20,092 nucleotides of DNA, from contig CAZCOA010000047.1 in NCBI GenBank assembly GCA_964500225.1, positions 1-20,092 on the forward strand, in the 5' to 3' direction. Below, piece by piece: positions 14,214 to 20,092 of this stretch (position 1 is its first letter; each line of letters starts with the position of its first letter). The translations under genes were made by a program, and so were the position numbers. The notes under the pieces are model-generated. The model ran no database searches and was not told where the DNA came from. It saw only the letters and a list, made by a program, of their open reading frames with translations. The stretch comes from JAAYDY01 sp964500225 (GTDB lineage: Bacteria; Planctomycetota; Phycisphaerae; FEN-1346; JAACEH01).

Positions 14214-14234
14214 TGACGCATCCTGCATGCGTCA
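14214..14234. repeat. Perfect 8-bp hairpin between convergent genes
   Basis: TGACGCAT (14214-14221), loop CCTGC, ATGCGTCA (14227-14234). It lies in the 165-base gap between the ends of the ECF operon (plus) and the DUF89 gene (minus). No T-run follows on either strand. It may still serve as a shared terminator or be a protein-binding palindrome. Confidence 0.4.
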
Positions 14235-14297
14235 TAGCCACGCCAGCGCGGCCCTGCCACCCTACCCCCGACTGCCGGCTTCGATTCCGACGGTCCA

Positions 14298-15152
14298 CTA
14301 TGCCCGGGGAGCGTGGACGATCATGACGTCGCCGAGCCGCACACCGAATTCGCGGGCCACACAGTGGCACTTGGCCTTGAGAATGAAATAGAAGTTCTCG
14401 GGACGTCCGATCAGGGTTTCGACGTTGGCCTGCCCCTTGGAGATGATGAGGTCGGCCGTGGCAAAGGCCTCTTTCAGGTCGTCGCCGGCCTCGGTCCATT
14501 CGACGCCGACGGCGTTGCTGCCGGTGGTGATGACGCGGCAGATGTCCGTCAGGCCGATCTGCCGGGCGTCGTCCATGGTTACATCGTTGATGATCGGCCC
14601 TCCGCGGACACAGGCCGTCACGTGGTGCGCGGAGAGTTCCTCGATGAGGAGCTTGTCGAAGACGGCCTCGCCGGCGTTGTCGAGCATGTAGAGAATGCGC
14701 TTGGGCCCGGCGGCGAGCTCGGCTTCCAGGTCGGCGCTGTCGTCGCGGGCGAATCCCGCCTTCAGAACGCGTTCGATCTCGCGGTCGATGTCGAAGGCGA
14801 CGCCGATGCCCAGGTCGATGACGTTGCCGGCAACGGCCAGTTGCAGGGCGCGGTGCAGTCGGTTGGGCGCGGCGTCAAGCAGCGACTTCAGGTGCTCGTA
14901 GCGGTCGAGCACGAATTGGTTGTGTCGTCGCTTGTCGGCGGCGTAGGGGTCGGCGGCGCCGGTCAGTTCGGCCACCACCTGGTACGCCGGACGGCTCAGA
15001 GCGGCCGGGGTGCGGTTGATGTCGAGCGTGGCGAGCCGGCGGTTGACCTCGTTCATCACGGCCAGTTGGACGGCGGGATCGTCGGTGACGCGGCGCACAG
15101 TCTCGAGGGCTTGACGCAGGGCACAGGGAATGCAGTCGAGAAACGCCTTCAT
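14298..15152 (-). CDS. DUF89 family protein (damage-control phosphatase-like)
   Basis: 284 residues from ATG at 15152 (MKAFLDCIPCALRQALE), the usual family start; AAGGA lies about 10 bases upstream. A second ATG at 15182 overlaps the preceding stop as ATGA and would add 10 residues, but it has no ribosome binding site. Conserved DUF89 elements are CIPC near the N-terminus (Cys7, Cys10), the metal-binding DNAGE (YMLDNAGEAVFD), RGGPIINDVT and SKGQANVETL. Characterised members are metal-dependent phosphatases that remove damaged phosphometabolites; the substrate of this subfamily is not certain. It is the last gene of the ribH-nusB-ftsY-tldD-pmbA operon. Confidence 0.85.
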   Translation of the reverse strand: MKAFLDCIPCALRQALETVRRVTDDPAVQLAVMNEVNRRLATLDINRTPAALSRPAYQVVAELTGAADPYAADKRRHNQFVLDRYEHLKSLLDAAPNRLHRALQLAVAGNVIDLGIGVAFDIDREIERVLKAGFARDDSADLEAELAAGPKRILYMLDNAGEAVFDKLLIEELSAHHVTACVRGGPIINDVTMDDARQIGLTDICRVITTGSNAVGVEWTEAGDDLKEAFATADLIISKGQANVETLIGRPENFYFILKAKCHCVAREFGVRLGDVMIVHAPRA

Positions 15153-15178
15153 TACAGCTCGGTCCTTGTGTGTGCGAG

Positions 15179-16519
15179 TCATTCGGTGCCGGCGATCTGG
15201 ACATCGCGCAGGCGAAGGGTCGGCATACGGTTGCCGGGCTCATCGCGATAATCGCTGCTGACGGCGTCGATGGCGCTGAGCAAATCGATCATATTGCCGG
15301 CGAGCATGACATTCTCGACCGGGTGGACAATCTGTCCGCCGTCGATCAGGAGGCCGAAATCGACGCTGCTGGAGAGGTCGCCGCTGGCGGGATTGGGCGA
15401 GAAATGGCCTATGGGCAGATAGAGGCCGCGTTTGGTCTCGGCGATGATGTCGGCGGCGGTCTTGTCGCCGAGGGCGATGGTCATGTTGGTCGGCTGGATG
15501 CCGCCGGTGCGGACACCGTGACCGGTGTTGGGCTCGCGGGCCTTGGCGGCGGTGTACGAGTTGTGGAGCTGGGCGGCGAACGTGCCGCGATCGATGATCG
15601 TGACACGGCGTCGGGGGGCGCCCTCACCGTCGCAGGCGCCACTGTAAAGCCCGTGGGGTACGAGACCGTCGTCGCCAAGGGTGAGGCAGTCCGAGGCGAT
15701 TTTCTGACCCATGCGTCCGCAGAGAAACGAACGCCCCCGCTGGAGACTTTCGGCATTGGCAGCGCCGACGACGCCGTCGAGGAAATCGTGAGCCGCCAGG
15801 GGCCCGAGGATCACGGTCATTCGCCCGGAGGCGATTCGTCGGGCGCCGAGCATGCGGCGAGCGCCTTCGACGGCGGCGCGGGCAATCTCGTCGATGCGGC
15901 AGTCGGCGGCCATGCGGCCGGAGTCGAAATCGTAGTAGTAGCCCTTGTCGGCGGCCGCCTCGCCGCGGACGATCAGGGCCTCGATGTCGCCGTCGAGTTC
16001 CGTGCGCCGGCGCGACAGACGAATCCCCGTGCTCGATACCAGCACGCTGTCACTGGCCGATAGGCTGACGTGCCCGCTCAGGTTGACGTCGGGCTCGATC
16101 TGGCGGGCAAGGCGAATGTTGGCCACCGCCAGGGCCACCACGTCGGCCACGGTCATAGCCTCAATTTGCGGATCGTAGAGGCCGTCCACCTCGTTCACCG
16201 GCTCGGGACCAGGCAGGGCCACGAAATCGGGGTCGCTCGTGCCTTCGCGTGCCATGCCGACGGCCTGCCGCGCGGCGGCCAGGAGCCGATCCGCCTCGTG
16301 CCCGCCGCAGGTGGCGTAGCCCATGGCGCCACCGACGAAGACGCGAACACTGGCCGACTGGCTGCGGCCGCTGTCGGCTTCCTTGATGGCGGTTTTTTCG
16401 AGCGTGACGCCGATGTGGCGGCCCGAGCCGACACTGACATCGCACCACTCGGCCCCGAGCGTCATCGCCAGGTTCAGCGCCTTTTCGGCGAGTTGATAGT
16501 ACCGATCGGTTTCGGCCAT
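15179..16519 (-). CDS. pmbA: TldE/PmbA family protein
   Basis: 446 residues from ATG at 16519 (MAETDRYYQLAEKAL), with GGAG 7 bases upstream. The frame continues to 16624, but the added residues lack a ribosome binding site. It is the non-catalytic partner of TldD: the core VILGPLAAHDFLDGVV takes the place of the HExxxH segment, and the family elements GRMGQKIAS, DDGLVPHGLYS, EGAPRRRVTIIDRG, NMTIALGD, ETKRGLYL and the C-terminal GNMIDLLSAIDAVS are visible. TldD and TldE form a heterodimeric zinc protease that cleaves unfolded or modified peptides in the cytoplasm. It lies 61 bases downstream of tldD. Its N-terminal SGRSQSASVRVFVGGAMGYA is typical. Confidence 0.92.
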   Translation of the reverse strand: MAETDRYYQLAEKALNLAMTLGAEWCDVSVGSGRHIGVTLEKTAIKEADSGRSQSASVRVFVGGAMGYATCGGHEADRLLAAARQAVGMAREGTSDPDFVALPGPEPVNEVDGLYDPQIEAMTVADVVALAVANIRLARQIEPDVNLSGHVSLSASDSVLVSSTGIRLSRRRTELDGDIEALIVRGEAAADKGYYYDFDSGRMAADCRIDEIARAAVEGARRMLGARRIASGRMTVILGPLAAHDFLDGVVGAANAESLQRGRSFLCGRMGQKIASDCLTLGDDGLVPHGLYSGACDGEGAPRRRVTIIDRGTFAAQLHNSYTAAKAREPNTGHGVRTGGIQPTNMTIALGDKTAADIIAETKRGLYLPIGHFSPNPASGDLSSSVDFGLLIDGGQIVHPVENVMLAGNMIDLLSAIDAVSSDYRDEPGNRMPTLRLRDVQIAGTE

Positions 16520-16580
16520 GTATGACTCCACGTGGCTGCAAGCAGACCCTCTGCTATCCCGCAGACAGTCTGCCCGACGC

Positions 16581-17993
16581 TTACGTTTCGTGCCCGCCGA
16601 CAACGATGTCGCGGACACGGACATGGGGCCCGCCGGCGTCGGTGGGAGCCCCCTGCCCGTCCTTGCCGCACGTGCCGGGCATATTCATCTCGAAATCGTC
16701 GCCCACGGCGTCGATATTGCGCAACGTGTCCAGCGTGAGGCTGCTGATGCTGACATCGCGCAGGGGCTCGCCGATGCAGCCATGCTCGATCATATTCGCG
16801 CGGCCGGCGTGGCAGATGAACTGCCCTTTCTGGACGAAGACATAGCCCCAATGACCGTCCTGGAGGTAGATGCCGCGCTCGATGCCGCGGATCATCTCCT
16901 CAAACGGCATACAGCCGCGCTCCATGAACGTGTTGCTCATGCGGACGATGGGTTTGGAATCGTAGCCGTCGGCCCGCGCGCAACCGTTGGGCGCAACGCC
17001 GAACTTGGCGGCCGTTTCGAGGCTATGTAGCAGGGAGACGAGGCGGCCCCGCTCGATGATGACGCGGCGGCTGCCGGGCGTGCCCTCGCTGTCGTAGCGG
17101 AAGCTGCCGTAGGCGCCGGGGATCGTGGAATCGTCCACGATAGTGACGGCCTCGGAGGCGAGTTGCTGGCCCATGCGGCCCTCGAGCAGGCTCTGGCCGG
17201 CCCAGACGGCGTCGGCCTCGGCGTTGTGACCGAGCGCCTCGTGAACCAGCAGCCCGGTGATGGACGGATGGAAGATCACGGTGAAGTTGCCGGCCGGGCA
17301 CTTGCGAGCCGACAAGAGGTCCACGGCCTTGCGGGCCGCGCGGACGCTCAGTTCGTCGGCCGAGGTGTCCAGCAGCAGTTCCGGGCCTCCGACAATCGCG
17401 CGGTGCTCGACGGCCCGCTGCAACTGGTTGCCGTCGCTGACGACCATCTGAGCTGTCAGAACGCTGCGGCACGTTTCAGTGCGGATGCGTGTGCCGAGGG
17501 TGTTGGCCAAGGTCTCGACCTGCCGGCCGTCGCTGTAGGAGACGATGGAGTTAACGATCTTGCCCTCGGCGGCGCTGCGGCCGGCGGCCTCGAACTCGAT
17601 CACGCGGCGGACCTTTTCGGCTGCGGGCATCTCCTCGGGCATCATGCGGCCCACGGAGCGGACAGAATCGACGTAGGGCTGCGGCGTGGTGATTTCGACG
17701 CGCTCTTCAACGAACCGGGCGCTGGCGCGGGCCAGCGACAGGGCCTCGTCCAGGCACGCCTCGGCGGCGGCGCGGCTGACAGTGTCGGTCGAGGCAAAGC
17801 CCCAGCAGTGGTCCACCAGGACGCGGACGCACATGCCGAAACCGGCGGAGCTGAAGAGTTTGTTGGCCCGCGTGTCCTGCACCAGGATACTGTCGGCCAC
17901 GGTCTCGACGGCCCGGGCGTCGGCGAAGCTGGCGCCGCGGCGCTTCGCCTCGTCGCACACCTGCTGAACGATTGTTTCGGCGGCCTGCGTCAT
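16581..17993 (-). CDS. tldD: TldD family zinc metalloprotease subunit
   Basis: 470 residues from ATG at 17993, with TGGAG 8 bases upstream; the start lies 4 bases after the ftsY stop. The zinc motif HEALGH is at 251-256 (followed by NAEAD), in the family's HExxxH form. The third conserved ligand region, MPGTCGKDGQ with Cys442, is present. Other family elements: GRMGQQLASEAVTIVDDSTIPGAYGS in the central domain, DSEGTPGSRRVIIERGRL, and SNTFMERG. It is the catalytic half of the TldD/TldE protease, which in characterised bacteria processes microcin precursors and degrades unfolded helical peptides. No peptide-precursor gene is visible next to it, so a housekeeping role is more likely. Length is typical. 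Confidence 0.94.
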   Translation of the reverse strand: MTQAAETIVQQVCDEAKRRGASFADARAVETVADSILVQDTRANKLFSSAGFGMCVRVLVDHCWGFASTDTVSRAAAEACLDEALSLARASARFVEERVEITTPQPYVDSVRSVGRMMPEEMPAAEKVRRVIEFEAAGRSAAEGKIVNSIVSYSDGRQVETLANTLGTRIRTETCRSVLTAQMVVSDGNQLQRAVEHRAIVGGPELLLDTSADELSVRAARKAVDLLSARKCPAGNFTVIFHPSITGLLVHEALGHNAEADAVWAGQSLLEGRMGQQLASEAVTIVDDSTIPGAYGSFRYDSEGTPGSRRVIIERGRLVSLLHSLETAAKFGVAPNGCARADGYDSKPIVRMSNTFMERGCMPFEEMIRGIERGIYLQDGHWGYVFVQKGQFICHAGRANMIEHGCIGEPLRDVSISSLTLDTLRNIDAVGDDFEMNMPGTCGKDGQGAPTDAGGPHVRVRDIVVGGHET

Positions 17994-17997
17994 CCGG

Positions 17998-18924
17998 CTA
18001 CTCCAGGGAGAACAGGGCCTCGATGAAGGCCTCGCTGTCGAAGGGGGCCACGTCTTCGGGCTTCTCGCCCGTGCCGATGAACTTCACGGGGACGTTGATC
18101 TGTTTCTTGATGGCGACGACGATGCCGCCCTTGGCGGTGCCGTCGAGCTTGGCCAGGAACAGCCCCGTCAGCGGCACGGCCTCGCCGAACGTTCTGGCCT
18201 GGTTGATGGCATTCTGCCCGGTGGTGGCATCGAGCACCAGGAGCACCTCGTGCGGCGCGTCGGGAATCTTCTTTTGGATGACGCGGACGATCTTGTTGAG
18301 CTCGCGCATGAGGTTGGTCTGCGTGTGAAGCCGCCCTGCCGTATCGACGATAAGGTAATCGACGTTTCGAGCCAGGGCGGCGTCCACGGCATCGTAGGCC
18401 ACGGCGGCCGGGTCGCCGCCGGGTTGGTGGCGGACGATCTCGACGCCGACGCGCTGGCTCCAGATGGCCAACTGGTCGGTCGCGGCGGCGCGGAACGTGT
18501 CGCAGGCGGCCAGCAGGACGCTCTTGCCCTGCTCGGTCAAATACCGTGCGAGCTTGGCGATGCTGGTGGTCTTGCCGACGCCGTTGACGCCGCAGACAAG
18601 GATGACGGTCGGGCCGCTCGGGGCGGCGTTCAGGGCCCGTTGCTCGCCGCCGAGGGATTCCCGCAGGTCACGCTTCAGGAAGTCGAGTATCTCGTCCTGG
18701 TTCTCGATCACCTTGTCGCGGTACTTCTCACGCAGGTCGGTCAGCAAGTGCTGCGTGGTCTGTACGCCGACGTCGGCCAGGATGAGCATCTCTTCGAGCT
18801 GATCGAGGAAATCGTCGTCGATCTTGCGGCCGATGGTGATGAGTTGCCGCAACGAGCGGCCGAGGCTGGCGCGCGTCTTGGTCAGGCCGCTCTTGAGCTT
18901 GCTGAACAGTTTGCCGAGAACCAT
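17998..18924 (-). CDS. ftsY: Signal recognition particle receptor FtsY
   Basis: 308 residues from ATG at 18924 (MVLGKLFSKLKSGL), with AGGAG and AGGGG just upstream. The frame continues to a TTG at 18942, which I reject. The NG domain is complete: an N-domain helical bundle (about 15-95), G1 GVNGVGKT (112-119), DTFRAAATDQL (142-152), G3 DTAGR (194-198), G4 AKLDGTAKGG (258-267; Ala replaces the usual Thr of TKLD) and GTGEKPED (284-291). The acidic A domain of Escherichia coli FtsY is absent, as in many bacteria, leaving a short amphipathic N-terminus that probably binds the membrane. It docks SRP-ribosome complexes at the inner membrane. It lies between nusB and tldD, 26 bases after nusB. Confidence 0.97.
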   Translation of the reverse strand: MVLGKLFSKLKSGLTKTRASLGRSLRQLITIGRKIDDDFLDQLEEMLILADVGVQTTQHLLTDLREKYRDKVIENQDEILDFLKRDLRESLGGEQRALNAAPSGPTVILVCGVNGVGKTTSIAKLARYLTEQGKSVLLAACDTFRAAATDQLAIWSQRVGVEIVRHQPGGDPAAVAYDAVDAALARNVDYLIVDTAGRLHTQTNLMRELNKIVRVIQKKIPDAPHEVLLVLDATTGQNAINQARTFGEAVPLTGLFLAKLDGTAKGGIVVAIKKQINVPVKFIGTGEKPEDVAPFDSEAFIEALFSLE

Positions 18925-18950
18925 TCCCCTGCTCCTGGTCAACGGATCGA

Positions 18951-19448
18951 CTAGATGTCCGCCGCCGCGTCGTGCTCGGCGACAGAGTCCTGTGCCTGCG
19001 GTTGCCGGTCTGCGCGGTCCTTATCGTGGCCGTCGGCCAGGTCGGGCAAGGCCTCGCGCATCACATGGTCGAGGATGCCGTTGACGAACGCGCCGCTCTC
19101 GGCGGCGCCGAACCGCTTGGCCAGTTCGATGGCCTGGTCGATGGCGACACGGGCGGGGATGTCGCTGCGGCCGAGCATTTCGTAGATGGCGAGCCGCAGG
19201 ACATTGCGGTCCACGGCCGCCATGCGGTTCATGTCCCAATGAGCTGCGGCCCGACGGATCCAGGCATCGGCCTTCTCGCGGAACTGCCACGTGCCGAACG
19301 TCAGTTCGCGGGCGAAGAAATAGACCTCGGGATCCTGAGTGCTCTCGCTGAGGAAATCGTCGGCCTGATCGGAAAACTCCTCGCCACGCAAGTCCCACTG
19401 ATAGAGCGTTTGGATAGCGAGGACCCGTCCCTGTTCGCGTTTGGACAT
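18951..19448 (-). CDS. nusB: Transcription antitermination factor NusB
   Basis: 165 residues from ATG at 19448 (MSKREQGRVLAIQTLYQWDL). The frame continues upstream to 19514, but those 22 residues do not fit the family. The all-helical NusB fold is readable: REQGRVLAIQTLYQWDL (4-20), ARELTFGTWQFREKADAWI, MAAVDRNVLRLAIYEML, PARVAIDQAIELAKRFG and the signature GAFVNGILDHV. NusB with NusE binds boxA RNA and supports antitermination of rRNA operons. After residue 138 there is a 27-residue polar tail (Asp/Gln/Ala rich) beyond the usual end of the family. The ribosome binding site is weak. It follows ribH by 90 bases; the ribH-nusB pair is widespread in bacteria. Confidence 0.95.
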   Translation of the reverse strand: MSKREQGRVLAIQTLYQWDLRGEEFSDQADDFLSESTQDPEVYFFARELTFGTWQFREKADAWIRRAAAHWDMNRMAAVDRNVLRLAIYEMLGRSDIPARVAIDQAIELAKRFGAAESGAFVNGILDHVMREALPDLADGHDKDRADRQPQAQDSVAEHDAAADI

Positions 19449-19538
19449 CGTAGGCACTTTCGTATAGACCAGCGGGCCGGTCTCGCGCGCGTCGGCACCG
19501 GCCCGACTCTGCACGTCCTGGGTGTTCGACCCCTGCGA

Positions 19539-20006
19539 CTACAACTGGGCCAGCAGGTTCGCCATTTCGATGGCGCTGAGGGCGGCGTCGCTGCCCTTAT
19601 TGCCGGCCTTGGTTCCCGCCCGCTCGATGGCCTGCTCGATGGTGTCGGTCGTGAGCACGCCGAAGATCGTCGGGACGCCGGTGGCGAGGCCGACTTGGGC
19701 GACGCCCTTGGAGACCTCGGCGGCGATGTAATCGAAGTGCGGCGTGCCGCCGCGAATGACGGCTCCGAGACAGATCACGGCGGCGTACTTGCCGCTGGCG
19801 GCCATCTTCTGGGCCACCAGGGGAATCTCGAAACTGCCGGGCGTCCAGGCCACGTCAATGGCGGCCTCGGCCGCACCGTGGCGGACAAGCGTATCGACCG
19901 CCCCGGCCAGGAGCTTCGAGCTGATGAACTCGTTGAATCGCGAGACCACGATCCCGAACTTCTGGCCCTTATGGGCAACCAGATCGCCCTGATGCATGGT
20001 GGCCAT
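19539..20006 (-). CDS. ribH: 6,7-dimethyl-8-ribityllumazine synthase
   Basis: 155 residues from ATG at 20006 (MATMHQGDL), preceded by GGAGGAG with 7 bases spacing. A GTG two codons upstream is too close to that site to be used. The enzyme condenses 5-amino-6-ribitylamino-uracil with dihydroxybutanone phosphate, the penultimate step of riboflavin synthesis. Family residues seen: SRFNEFI (22-28, Phe stacking on the substrate), WTPGSFEIP (54-62), GAVIRGGTPHFDYIA (81-95) with His90 as the likely catalytic His, and GNKGSDAALSAIEMANL (135-151). The length is typical of the icosahedral or pentameric forms. It opens the operon behind the promoter at 20055-20082. No other riboflavin gene and no FMN riboswitch is visible here; the leader is only about 42 bases. 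Confidence 0.97.
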   Translation of the reverse strand: MATMHQGDLVAHKGQKFGIVVSRFNEFISSKLLAGAVDTLVRHGAAEAAIDVAWTPGSFEIPLVAQKMAASGKYAAVICLGAVIRGGTPHFDYIAAEVSKGVAQVGLATGVPTIFGVLTTDTIEQAIERAGTKAGNKGSDAALSAIEMANLLAQL

Positions 20007-20054
20007 GATCACTCCTCCGAGAAAGCCGGGCCGCCGGCGTGCGGCCAGAACAAC

Positions 20055-20082
20055 AGTATAGCCGAACCGCCCCGGCGTTCAA
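20055..20082 (-). promoter_or_regulatory. Sigma70-like promoter for the ribH operon
   Basis: On the minus strand: TTGAAC (20082-20077, 4 of 6), a 16-base spacer, TATACT (20060-20055, 5 of 6). The predicted start is near 20048, about 42 bases before ribH. The window ends 10 bases beyond, so upstream elements cannot be judged. Confidence 0.55.
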
Positions 20083-20092
20083 GGGTTTTGCG

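Noticed and set aside
20007..20092. FMN riboswitch upstream of ribH.
   Set aside because: The predicted leader is only about 42 bases, too short for the element, and none of its conserved segments is present in the visible part.

Overview
The window looks like chromosomal DNA of a GC-rich planctomycete, probably of the class Phycisphaerae. Three things point there: a close match to the small basic protein family typical of the Planctomycetes-Verrucomicrobia-Chlamydiae (PVC) group (10676-10966, minus), a secreted protein ending in a PEP-CTERM sorting signal (8342-9169, plus), and a compact type IV pilus / type II secretion locus with pseudopilin genes. The assignment is inference from gene content; no rRNA or tRNA gene is present. 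I see no transposon, prophage or CRISPR array.

Region 1 (1-7624, all minus) is a pilus/secretion assembly locus. In transcription order it holds a GspE/PilB ATPase with tandem MshEN motifs (7624-5894), then a second transcription unit with its own sigma70-like promoter (5718-5747): pilT, a second GspE/PilB ATPase, the inner-membrane platform protein PilC/GspF, and two pseudopilins, the last running off the left edge.

Region 2 (7625-8341) is a 717-base gap without a convincing protein gene, but it is not empty. Two divergent sigma70-like promoters sit back to back (7976-8005 minus, 8041-8069 plus). Each is followed after about 170-195 nt by a strong intrinsic terminator (7775-7810 minus, 8203-8248 plus). 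They could be two small RNAs or two attenuated leaders, one for the pilus ATPase and one for the PEP-CTERM protein. I recognise no known riboswitch class. This is the best candidate here for something undescribed.

Region 3 (8342-11892) holds the PEP-CTERM protein, a convergent class I/II aminotransferase, the PVC small basic protein with its own terminator, and a single-pass membrane protein with a SPOR-like C-terminus driven by a near-consensus promoter.

Region 4 (12156-14132, plus) is an ECF sigma factor, a zinc-finger transmembrane anti-sigma factor and a membrane-anchored DUF3106-like protein. A hairpin-rich 260-base gap with a terminator-like stem lies between sigma and anti-sigma.

Region 5 (14298-20006, minus) is a tightly packed housekeeping operon from one promoter at the right edge: ribH, nusB, ftsY, tldD, tldE/pmbA and a DUF89 family gene.
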